From positions 1-49,838 of the forward strand of contig CAKKRC010000059.1 of the NCBI GenBank assembly GCA_919902495.1: a stretch of DNA of 49,838 nt. Reading direction: 5' to 3'. The stretch is from Nitrospiria bacterium. Its GTDB lineage: Bacteria > Nitrospirota > UBA9217. The stretch's first letter is position 1. Each line of letters begins with the position of its first letter. Shown one piece after another: positions 40,661 to 48,077 of this stretch. The notes beneath the pieces are model-generated. The model made no database searches and was not told where the DNA came from. It saw only the letters and a list, made by a program, of their open reading frames with translations. Both the position numbers and the translations under genes were made by a program.

Positions 40661-41413
40661 TTATCCCCGTTCTTGCTTCAGTTCCTCAAGGACCTTCCTG
40701 TCCTCATCGGACAGGTCCGCGGTCTCTAATAGATCAGGCCTCTTGATGAGCGTGGCCCTGAGGGACTGGCGGCGGCGCCATTTTCCAATGGCGTCGTGAT
40801 TTCCCGAGAGCAGGACCTCGGGCACCTTCATGCCCCGGTATTCCGCCGGACGGGTATAGTGCGGATGGTCCAGCAGTCCATCGCCGAAGGAGTCCCGGTA
40901 GGCCGACTCCTCGTCGCCCAGGACCCCGGGGATCAGTCTTGCCGCGGCGTCGATCACCACCAGCGCCGCGAGCTCCCCGCCGGTCAGCACATAATCGCCC
41001 AGGGAAAGCTCTTCATCGACGACCGCATCCTTCACGCGCTCGTCGATGGCCTCGTAATGTCCGCAGAGCAGGATGACCCTCCGCGTTTCGCGGGAGAGCC
41101 GTTCCGCGTACCGCTGGTCGAACAACCTGCCTTGCGGAGAAAGCAGGATGGTAAGCGTTTCTTCACCGGGGCTTGCGGCCTTGACCGCTTCCACGGCCTT
41201 CATGATGGGCTCGGGCTTCAGCACCATGCCGGCTTCTCCGCCATACGGGCTGTCGTCGGCGGTGCGGTGTTTGTCCCCGGTGTAATCCCGGATATTCCAG
41301 GTACGCACGGAAAGAAGTTTCTTCTCCTGTGCACGCTTCAAAATACTTTCACTGAGCGGCCCGGTCAGGATTCCCGGAAAGAGGGTGAGCACTTCAAAAT
41401 TCAGCGTTCCCAT
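40661..41413 (-). CDS. trmD: tRNA (guanine37-N1)-methyltransferase
   Basis: 250 residues, standard for TrmD. Trefoil-knot SPOUT motifs LLCGHYEAIDERV, SLGDYVLTGGELAALVVIDAAARLIPGVLG and HPHYTRPAEYRGMKVPEVLLSGNHDAI. N-terminal NFEVLTLFPGILTGPLSES fixes the start. Methylates G37 of proline, leucine and arginine tRNAs. Transcribed with rplS (130-nt gap with a repeat). Confidence 0.97.
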   Translation of the reverse strand: MGTLNFEVLTLFPGILTGPLSESILKRAQEKKLLSVRTWNIRDYTGDKHRTADDSPYGGEAGMVLKPEPIMKAVEAVKAASPGEETLTILLSPQGRLFDQRYAERLSRETRRVILLCGHYEAIDERVKDAVVDEELSLGDYVLTGGELAALVVIDAAARLIPGVLGDEESAYRDSFGDGLLDHPHYTRPAEYRGMKVPEVLLSGNHDAIGKWRRRQSLRATLIKRPDLLETADLSDEDRKVLEELKQERG

Positions 41414-41430
41414 AGCTCAGGCCCAAGGAC

Positions 41431-41552
41431 ATGAAGTTAAGAAGGTGGGAAGGTATGAAGATAAGAAAACGAAATTTCCGTATATTTATCTTCGCTTCTT
41501 CTTACGTTCTTATCTTCGCATTATCCTCTGTGACCTCTCGTACCTCTGTGGC
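41431..41552. repeat. AAGATAAGAA / TTCTTATCTTC and CTCTGTGACCTC repeats
   Basis: The 153-nt gap between rimM and trmD holds the inverted pair GAAGATAAGAAAACGAAATT (41457-41476) / TTCGCTTCTTCTTACGTTCTTATCTTCGC (41491-41519), then a CCTCTGTGACCTCTCGTACCTCTGTGGC half-word of the family seen at 10136-10238. Confidence 0.6.
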
Positions 41553-41566
41553 AAAGGCTTTTGACC

Positions 41567-42070
41567 TTAATCCAGCAGACCTTCCGTCACATGAATGACC
41601 ATGCGCTTTGTCGTGCGGTCGATCCGGCGGATCACTTCGCGCGTGGCGGGAAGATAGGTCTCTTTCCTGCCCGCTTTCATCACGTATACATCGTTGCTTC
41701 CCGTCTCAAAGATATCGATGATCGTGCCGAGCTTTTCGCCGGCTTCCGATTCTACCTCCATACCAATGAGCTCGAACCAGTAGTACTGCCCTTCGGGCAG
41801 CGGGACCGCCTCTTCCCGGGGAATCTGCACCAGCCAGCCGTTCAACTCGCATGCCTTCTCGGGAGTGTCATAGCCCTCGAGCAGGAGCACCGGGTCGCCG
41901 TTCATATATCTGACCGACAGTACCGTGCACGCCTTTTCCTCCCCGCGGGGGGAGGTAAGGTAGACCCGTCGCAGGTCCTTGAACCGCTCCGGATGGTCCG
42001 TCATGGGTTCGATCTTGATCTCCCCCTTGACGCCAAAGGTCTTCCGCGCCTTGCCGATGGTGATGAGCAT
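41567..42070 (-). CDS. rimM: 16S rRNA processing protein RimM
   Basis: 167 residues. N-terminal RimM barrel (TIGKARKTFGVKGEIKIEPMTDHPERF) and C-terminal PRC-barrel (YYWFELIGMEVESEAGEKLGTIIDIFETGSNDVYVMK..ETYLPATREVIRRID). Binds S19 and helps 30S assembly. Sits in the conserved order rpsP-rimM-trmD-rplS; the small KH-domain gene often found between rpsP and rimM is absent here. Confidence 0.95.
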   Translation of the reverse strand: MLITIGKARKTFGVKGEIKIEPMTDHPERFKDLRRVYLTSPRGEEKACTVLSVRYMNGDPVLLLEGYDTPEKACELNGWLVQIPREEAVPLPEGQYYWFELIGMEVESEAGEKLGTIIDIFETGSNDVYVMKAGRKETYLPATREVIRRIDRTTKRMVIHVTEGLLD

Positions 42071-42133
42071 ACGAAGTGGTCACACGGAGCACAGAATCTC
42101 ATGAAGACTCTCTTCTGCGGTTTTGAGGTTCTC

Positions 42134-42165
42134 ATTCCGCAATCCGCATTCCGCAATCCGCAATT
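42134..42165. repeat. ATTCCGCAATCCGCATTCCGC short tandem repeat
   Basis: Four to five degenerate 8-mers in the rpsP-rimM gap; relatives at 19196-19226 and 49379-49402. Confidence 0.7.
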
Positions 42166-42171
42166 CAGGAC

Positions 42172-42435
42172 TTACTTCGACGCCGCGAACTGCTTCATGA
42201 CCCCTACCTTGGAGAGCAGGGATCTTACCGTGTCGGTCGGGACAGCGCCCTTCTTCAGCCAGTCCAGGGTCTTTTCCTGGTTCACGATCACCGGCGCGTC
42301 CTTCTTGAGCGGATCGTAGGTGCCGATCATCTCGATGAAACGTCCGTCCCGCGGAGAGCGGGAATCGGCGATCACCACCCGGTAGAACGGCTTCTTGTGG
42401 GTGCCCATCCTCTTCAGTCTGATCTTTACAGCCAT
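42172..42435 (-). CDS. rpsP: 30S ribosomal protein S16
   Basis: 87 residues, typical length. [42 protein letters not shown] is diagnostic for S16. GAAAGAGGTG ribosome site. Downstream of ffh with a 138-nt repeat-filled gap. Confidence 0.97.
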   Translation of the reverse strand: MAVKIRLKRMGTHKKPFYRVVIADSRSPRDGRFIEMIGTYDPLKKDAPVIVNQEKTLDWLKKGAVPTDTVRSLLSKVGVMKQFAASK

Positions 42436-42479
42436 TGTGTCACCTCTTTCTTCTTCTTAGGAAAATTCTCTGATGTTCT

Positions 42480-42558
42480 GCCACGAAGGCACCAAGTCAC
42501 GAAGAAATCCAACTGGCAACTGCTTCATCCCTTCTTCGTGTCTTCGAGTCTTTGTGGC
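42480..42558. repeat. GCCACGAAGGCACC / TTCGTGTCTTCGAGTCTTTGTGGC inverted repeat
   Basis: Arms GCCACGAAGGCACCAAGTCACGAAGAA (42480-42506) and TTCTTCGTGTCTTCGAGTCTTTGTGGC (42532-42558) match nearly base for base as inverted copies around a 25-nt centre, between ffh and rpsP. Confidence 0.75.
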
Positions 42559-42573
42559 AAGCGTATTGTTCTT

Positions 42574-43908
42574 CTAGAACGGCATGCGGCCGCCCAGCAT
42601 CCGGCCCATGTTCTTCATCTTCCCGCCCTGCATCGCCTTCATCATCTTGCGCATCTCGGCGAACTGTTTCAGGAGCCGGTTCACGTCCTGCACCTGGGTG
42701 CCGCTGCCTTTTGCGATGCGCGACCGGCGGCTGCCGCTGATGATCGTATGATCCCTGCGCTCCCGCGAGGTCATGGAACTGATGATGGCGTCCACCTTCG
42801 TCAGTTCCTTGTCGTTCACGTCGGCGTCCGGGAGCTTCATCTTGTTCATCCCCGGGATCATGCCCATGATCGATCCGAGGCCGCCCATCTTCTTCACCTG
42901 CTTCAGCTGGCCCCGGAAATCCTCAAGGTCGAACTCGTTCTTCTTCAGCTTCTTGGCGAGCTTTCCGGCCTCTTCCGCGTCGACCGTCTCCTGCGCCTTC
43001 TCGATGAGCGACATCATGTCGCCCATGCCGAGGATGCGCGAGGCCATGCGGTCCGGGAAGAACGGCTCCAGGGCGTCCAGCTTCTCGCCCATGCCGGAGA
43101 ACTTGATCGGCTTGCCGGTGACCGCCTTGACCGACAAGGCCGCGCCGCCGCGTGCGTCGCCGTCGAGCTTGGTCAGCACGACGCCGTCGAAACCGATCTC
43201 GCGATTGAACGCCTCGGCGATGTTCACGGCTTCCTGGCCGGTCATGGCGTCGGCCACGAACAGGACTTCCTGCGGCTTTACTCCGGCCTTGATCTGCCGG
43301 AGCTCGTCCATGAGCGGCTCGTCGATCTGGAGCCGCCCAGCCGTGTCGAGGATCACCACATCAAAGAGCGACCGCTCGGCCCAGGCCTTCGCGTCCTTGC
43401 AGATGGCAACGGGGTCCATGGACTCCGAGGTGAATGCGTCGACGCCCACCTGACGGGCGAGGGTCTTTAACTGTTCGATCGCCGCCGGCCGCCGGGTGTC
43501 CGCCGGGACGAGAAGGACCTTTCTGCCGTCCTTCTTGAAGTTCTTCGCCAGCTTGCCGGCCGTGGTCGTTTTGCCGGAGCCCTGCAGGCCCACCATCATG
43601 ATGACCGTGGGCGGGTTCGGCGACAGGTGCAGTTTGGACTGCGTGCCGCCCAACAGCCTTACCAGTTCATCGTGTACGACCTTGATGACCTGCTGTCCCG
43701 GCGTCAGGCTGGTCAGGATATCCTGGCCGACCGCACGCTCCTGGACCTTGCCGATGAACTCCTTGACGACCTTGAAGTTGACATCCGCTTCGAGGAGCGC
43801 CAGACGCACTTCGCGCAAGGCTTCCTTGACGTCGTCTTCCTTTAGGACGCCCCTGCCGCGAAGCTTCTTGAAAACGCTCTCTAATTTACCTGTTAAGGCG
43901 TCAAACAT
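42574..43908 (-). CDS. ffh: Signal recognition particle protein Ffh
   Basis: 444 residues. N domain (FDALTGKLESVFKKLRG), GTPase G1 GLQGSGKTTTAGKLAK, DTAGRLQIDEPLM, TKLDGDARGGAALS, and a methionine-rich M domain ending MRKMMKAMQGGKMKNMGRMLGGRMPF. Binds 4.5S RNA and signal peptides. A near-consensus promoter lies 29 nt upstream of its ATG, so it heads the ffh-rpsP-rimM-trmD-rplS-rnhB-yraN unit. Confidence 0.97.
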   Translation of the reverse strand: MFDALTGKLESVFKKLRGRGVLKEDDVKEALREVRLALLEADVNFKVVKEFIGKVQERAVGQDILTSLTPGQQVIKVVHDELVRLLGGTQSKLHLSPNPPTVIMMVGLQGSGKTTTAGKLAKNFKKDGRKVLLVPADTRRPAAIEQLKTLARQVGVDAFTSESMDPVAICKDAKAWAERSLFDVVILDTAGRLQIDEPLMDELRQIKAGVKPQEVLFVADAMTGQEAVNIAEAFNREIGFDGVVLTKLDGDARGGAALSVKAVTGKPIKFSGMGEKLDALEPFFPDRMASRILGMGDMMSLIEKAQETVDAEEAGKLAKKLKKNEFDLEDFRGQLKQVKKMGGLGSIMGMIPGMNKMKLPDADVNDKELTKVDAIISSMTSRERRDHTIISGSRRSRIAKGSGTQVQDVNRLLKQFAEMRKMMKAMQGGKMKNMGRMLGGRMPF

Positions 43909-43936
43909 GGGAACCTATAATTGGCAAAGGATAAGA

Positions 43937-43965
43937 ATAATAAAAGAAAAGCCCATAATTGTCAA
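43937..43965 (-). promoter_or_regulatory. Sigma70-type promoter of the ffh operon
   Basis: Minus strand TTGACA (43965-43960), 17-nt spacer, TATTAT (43942-43937). Start near 43930, leader about 22 nt. Confidence 0.7.
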
Positions 43966-44060
43966 GGATTTTCTCGACAAGGGAAGCAGTTTCCGCCAAG
44001 GTGATAGCGAGCTTGGCTGGCAGGTCCTGTATCGACATATATATTTAGTTGCTAAACATG

Positions 44061-44089
44061 TTGACTATGACTATAACTGTGATTATAAT
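44061..44089 (+). promoter_or_regulatory. Sigma70-type promoter upstream of the rhodanese selenoprotein
   Basis: TTGACT (44061-44066), 17-nt spacer, TATAAT (44084-44089) in an AT-rich stretch. Start near 44096; the leader would be about 245 nt, long for an ordinary gene. Confidence 0.65.
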
Positions 44090-44256
44090 ATGTGTTGTAA
44101 ATTGCAATATACTATTTAAAACGCTGGCCTGGCATTGAATATCAGGACGTCCAAAGCCGCTGATTTTTCTTCATTTAGCACCCTACAATCCTGCCCTGGC
44201 GTCACATGGAGCTTCTATCCTCAGGGTTGAACTGAATCATTCTGATCGCTCGCTAC

Positions 44257-44270
44257 CCCCGTATACGGGG
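44257..44270. promoter_or_regulatory. Perfect palindrome CCCCGTATACGGGG
   Basis: Self-complementary 14-mer 71 nt before the rhodanese start codon, in the leader. G/C-tract palindromes with a TATA-like centre are typical of CsoR/CstR-type operators, but no such regulator is in the window; it could also form an RNA hairpin. Confidence 0.4.
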
Positions 44271-44340
44271 AACGCGCTTGCTCCTGGATTCACGATACAA
44301 AATCTGCCTTTAAAAGGCATAGCATGAGGAGGAGAGAACC

Positions 44341-45744
44341 ATGTTGCGAAAACGCATCAGCACCTTTTCGCTCGCAGCGGCCCTGATGATCGGCTCATTC
44401 GCCGGTCAGGCCGTGGCGCAGGAAAAGGCCGCAGCACCGCCGACCAGGCCCACTGTGGCCAAGATCTGCGGGAACTGCCACCAGCCGCAGCCCGGGTCCA
44501 TCCGGGGGAACTTCGACAGCGTCGCGTACAAGACCAGGTCGATCCAGGTGAAGATCGATGAGACGACGGAGATCCTGAGGTTCGACGACAAGCTCAAGAT
44601 CGTGAACGTTCAGGCCCCGGCAGACAGCCCGGACCAGCCGCTCCGCAGTCTCAAGAAAGGCAAAGAGGTCCGCATCGAGTACACCGAAAAGGACGGCAAG
44701 AAGTTCGCCACCCTTATTTCTGCCAAGACGCCCATCAAGGTCGCTCCCGAGAAGCAGGTGAAGACCGAAGAAATGGAGAAGCTCGTCGCCCAGGGACCGG
44801 AGAAGGGCAAGTACATGCTCATCGACGCCCGGCCGCTCCCGCGTTTCCAGGATGGCTCCATTCCCACGGCCGTGAACATCCCCTTCCCGGCCTTCGAGAA
44901 GATGAAGGACAAACTGCCCGCGGACAAGACGATGCTCATCATCTATTACTGCGCGGGCGTCACCTGAGCGATGAGCCCTGACTCTGCCCGGCGGGCGGAG
45001 AGCTTAGGTTACACCAACGTAAAAGTTTACCATGACGGCGTGCCGGAGTGGGTGAAGCGGAATTACCTCGTACTGTCAACGCAATTTCTAAAGGAAGCGT
45101 GGATCGAAAAGGATATCCCGCACGTGCTGGTTGACGTGCGTCCCGCGGCAGACACTGAGAAGGGATCCATCAAGGGCGCCGTGACCATCCCGGTCGCGGA
45201 CCTGGAAAAATCTATCACCAAATTCCCGCCCAAGGACAAGAAGGCCCCGATCATGATCTATGACCAAAAGGGCGGCGGCGACGCGGTGAAGGCCGCGAAA
45301 GCGCTCATCGCCGCGGGCTACGCACCCGTGGACATCGTGTCGGGCGGGTTTGACGCCTGGAAAGCAGCGGGATTCCCGGTCCAGACAGGCAAGCTCACCG
45401 AGACGATCGTCTATGTGCCCAAGCCGCGACCCGGTGAGATATCCATCGAGGACTTCACCAGGATCGCCAAGGCCACACCGGCCGATACGCTCATCCTCGA
45501 CGTGCGGAACCGAGACGAGGGCAACGCCGGCATGATTCAGGGCGCGAAACTTGTGCCCGACGAAGAGATCCTGGACCGGTTAGCCGATATTCCAAAGGAC
45601 AAAAAGATCGTAGCCCACTGCTCGACGGGGGTACGAGCCGAAATGGCCTACCACAAGCTGAAGGAAAAGGGCTACAACGTCCAGTTCCTGAACGCCAAGG
45701 CCGATATCAACGACAAGGGTGAGTTCAAGATCGAGAAACTGTAA
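44341..45744 (+). CDS. Haem-binding triple-rhodanese selenoprotein (UGA read-through, Sec209)
   Basis: 467 residues when the UGA at 44965-44967 is read as Sec. ATG 44341 follows AGGAGG. Signal peptide ending AVAQ, one c-haem motif CGNCH (C43-C46-H47), a beta-rich linker domain (about 60-135), then three rhodanese domains. Domain 1 (about 150-235): LIDARPLPRFQDGSIPTAVNIPF..IIYYCAGVT-U-AMSPDSARRAESLGYTNVKVYHDGVPEW; C204 and U209 form C-x-G-x-x-U where homologues have C-x-G-x-x-C. Domain 2 (about 260-345): the active-site position is D308 (MIYDQKGGG), so catalytically dead. Domain 3 (about 375-460): intact HCSTGVRA (C427). Read as two ORFs, the split would cut domain 1 exactly in its active-site loop. 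Periplasmic; moves sulfane sulfur or selenium. SECIS follows. Confidence 0.87.
44982..45000 (+). promoter_or_regulatory. SECIS element of the rhodanese selenoprotein
   Basis: CTCTGCCCGGCGGGCGGAG: 8-bp stem with one U-G pair and loop GGC, 14 nt after the UGA (UGA to loop 22 nt). Loop starts with GG. Confidence 0.7.
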
Positions 45745-45756
45745 ACCGCTGATACT

Positions 45757-45794
45757 AAAAAAGCCCCGAAGGTTCACACCTTCGGGGCTTTTCT
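45757..45794. terminator. Bidirectional rho-independent terminator
   Basis: Stem AGCCCCGAAGG / CCTTCGGGGCT with flanking A and T runs on both sides; serves the rhodanese gene (+) and oppF (-). Confidence 0.88.
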
Positions 45795-45811
45795 TGTTAA
45801 TGGATATATTA

Positions 45812-46819
45812 TTACAGCGGAAAGTGGCAAGCCACCTGGTGGCCGCCTTCGATCTCTCGGAGAACAGGCTCCGAGGCGGCGTTGGTGCAGATATCAGGCC
45901 CGCCTTTGGCTTCATAGACCGGACAGCGCGGCGCGAACCGGCAGCCCTCGAGCGGCCGCTCAAAGTCGAATACGCCCCACTTGCCCGCCTGGACGCTCTT
46001 CGCCTTCTTGCCCACCTCCCTGCTCTGCTTCTCTACAAGCGATGACCAGAGGATATGGGTGTAGGGATGGCTGGCTTTGTTCGCGATCCGCCCGGACATC
46101 CCCATCTCCACGATCTTCCCCAGGTACATCACCGCCACCTTGTGGCTTACCAGCTCGACAACGCGAAGGTCATGGGAGATGAACAGGAAGGAAAGGCCGA
46201 GCTGTTTCTGGAGGTCCCGGAGCAGGTTCACGACCTGCGCCTGGATCGAAACATCGAGGGCGCTCGTGGGTTCGTCGGCAACAAGGAACTGCGCCCCCAC
46301 GGAAAGCACGCGCGCAACACCGACCCGCCGCTTCTCCCCGCCCGACAGTTCGTGAGGGAAGTTCGAAAGCTTGCTCTTTTTTAAGTTGACCTGCTCCAGC
46401 AGCTCGGCGATCCGCTTGTCCACCTCGGCGCCGGTCAGCTTATGATGGACCGTGATGGCCTCGTTCAGGATCTCCCTGATGCGCATCCTGGGATTCAGCG
46501 CGGCGTCGAGGTCCTGGAAGATCATCTGCATCTTGCCCCGTAGCTTCCGGAGTTCATCGGTGTCGAGAGCAGTGATGTCGGTGCCGTCGAAGATGATCCT
46601 GCCCGACGTCGGCTTCTCCAGACGTAAGATCGTCCTGCCGATGGTCGTTTTGCCGCATCCCGACTCGCCCACGAGGCCGACCGTCTCGTTCTCCTTGAGG
46701 TAGAAGCTCACCCCGTCCACGGCCGGGATGGAGCGCTGCTGCCCCCCGAGGGAGAAGAGCCCCTTCCGTTGGAAGAAGTGCTTCTTGAGATCAATGACTT
46801 CAAGTATGGTCTTGGACAT
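45812..46819 (-). CDS. oppF: Oligopeptide ABC transporter ATP-binding protein OppF/DppF
   Basis: 335 residues. Walker A GESGCGKTTIGRTIL, Q-loop IFQDLDAALNPRM, signature HELSGGEKRRVGVARVL, Walker B FLVADEPTSALD, H-loop FISHDLRVV, and the C-terminal oligopeptide-type domain with the C-x-R-C-P cysteines (GCRFAPRCPVYEAKGGPDIC). The Q-loop has LD in place of the usual PY. Probably partners OppD upstream. Confidence 0.95.
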   Translation of the reverse strand: MSKTILEVIDLKKHFFQRKGLFSLGGQQRSIPAVDGVSFYLKENETVGLVGESGCGKTTIGRTILRLEKPTSGRIIFDGTDITALDTDELRKLRGKMQMIFQDLDAALNPRMRIREILNEAITVHHKLTGAEVDKRIAELLEQVNLKKSKLSNFPHELSGGEKRRVGVARVLSVGAQFLVADEPTSALDVSIQAQVVNLLRDLQKQLGLSFLFISHDLRVVELVSHKVAVMYLGKIVEMGMSGRIANKASHPYTHILWSSLVEKQSREVGKKAKSVQAGKWGVFDFERPLEGCRFAPRCPVYEAKGGPDICTNAASEPVLREIEGGHQVACHFPL

Positions 46820-46838
46820 AGATCAAATGCCTTTTTTC

Positions 46839-46967
46839 ACCGCAGAGTACGCAGAGCACGCGGAGGAAGACCAGACTAAAGCCATATTTCTATCCGCTTA
46901 TTTTACGTTTCTAAAACCAAGGAAACTTTTCTTTGCTTCACTCTGCGCTCTCAGCGATCTCTGCGGT
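46839..46967. repeat. ACCGCAGAGTACGCAGAG / CTCTGCGCTCTCAGCGATCTCTGCGGT inverted repeat
   Basis: Arms at 46839-46866 and 46941-46967 in the gap between oppD and oppF; same style as the other word-based palindromes. Confidence 0.75.
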
Positions 46968-46979
46968 AAACAAGATTTT

Positions 46980-48077
46980 TCAATCGAAGTAAAGCCAGCA
47001 CCGCGCCTTGTGACCCGGTGCGATCTCCCGCAGGTCCGGCTCCTGTCGCTCGCACCGTTCACGGATCCTGTCGGTCACCCGATTGCACCTGCCGTAGAAC
47101 CGGCACCCGGCAGGAATATTGATGGTGTCCAGCACGTCGCCTTCGATGGCCTGGAGGTAGCCCTTGCCCCGTATGTTCTCGGCGCTCGGTATGGAGGTGA
47201 GCAAGGCGGACGTGTAGGGATGTTTCTGGTCGTCCTTTTTCGCAAGAATGGACTTCGCGGGGCCGGTCTCCACCACCGTGCCGCCGTACATCACCGCCAC
47301 GGTGTCGGACAGGCGCGAGATGATGCTGATGTCGTGGCTTATCAGCATGGTCGTGATGCCGAGATCCGCCTTCAGCTCCGCGAGCAGGTCCACGATCTTG
47401 GACTGGATCGTCGCGTCGAGGCCCGTGGTCGGCTCGTCGGCGATCAGGAGCGACGGCTCGCAGGAGAGCGCCATGGCGATCATGGCCCGCTGGCACATGC
47501 CGCCCGAGAGACCGAAGGGATGGTTGTCGAACCGGAGCCGCGGTGTGTCGATCTTCACCCGGTCAAGCCAGTCGAGCGCCCGCTCCTTCGCCGCCTGCTC
47601 GCTCTTGTATTCGGTATGGAGCTGGACGGCCTCGGCGATCTGCCTCCCCACGGTCATGAAGGGGTTCATGGACTGCTTCGGGTTCTGGAAGATCATGGAG
47701 ATCTCCTTGCCCCGGACCTTGGACATGCGGTGCTCGGAGCGCTCCTGCCAGCCGTCCTCGTCCTTTTGCACGGCCATGACCTTGCCGTCCTTCATCGTGA
47801 GCTTCACGAAGTCGTCCAAATCTTGTAGAAGGTTCTTCTGGACCCGGTCGGACTTGAACCCGATCTTGCCGGTAATGACGCCGGGGCCGGCCGAGAGAAG
47901 CCCCATGACCGACAGCGCCGTGATGCTCTTGCCGCTGCCGCTTTCGCCCACCACGCCGAGCGTCTCGCCCTTGCCGATCTCGAGGTTCACGTTGTCCACG
48001 GAGCGGATGAAGGCCTGCTTGCTTTTCGAGTAGAAGTAGGTCCGGAGGTCCTCGATCTTGAGAAGGGGCGCCGTCAT
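46980..48077 (-). CDS. oppD: Oligopeptide ABC transporter ATP-binding protein OppD
   Basis: 365 residues from ATG 48077, which overlaps the oppC stop (ATGA); the 416-codon frame is not used. Walker A GESGSGKSITALSVM, Q-loop IFQNPKQSMNP, Walker B LLIADEPTTGLD, H-loop LISHDISII and an oligopeptide-type C-terminal domain (GCRFYGRCNRVTDRIRERC). Two oddities: about 50 extra residues between Walker A and Q-loop (KSDRVQKNLLQDLDDF..SEHRMSKVRG), and a signature LSGGMCQRA with Cys where LSGGMRQR is normal. Confidence 0.93.
   Translation of the reverse strand: MTAPLLKIEDLRTYFYSKSKQAFIRSVDNVNLEIGKGETLGVVGESGSGKSITALSVMGLLSAGPGVITGKIGFKSDRVQKNLLQDLDDFVKLTMKDGKVMAVQKDEDGWQERSEHRMSKVRGKEISMIFQNPKQSMNPFMTVGRQIAEAVQLHTEYKSEQAAKERALDWLDRVKIDTPRLRFDNHPFGLSGGMCQRAMIAMALSCEPSLLIADEPTTGLDATIQSKIVDLLAELKADLGITTMLISHDISIISRLSDTVAVMYGGTVVETGPAKSILAKKDDQKHPYTSALLTSIPSAENIRGKGYLQAIEGDVLDTINIPAGCRFYGRCNRVTDRIRERCERQEPDLREIAPGHKARCWLYFD

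Noticed and set aside
42397-43470. 357-codon plus-strand ORF
   Set aside because: Antisense of ffh; His/Leu/Arg-rich composition typical of a shadow.
44971-45744. Separate second rhodanese gene starting at 44971
   Set aside because: It would begin inside the first rhodanese active-site loop without a ribosome site, and the frame is continuous with the upstream ORF through one UGA.
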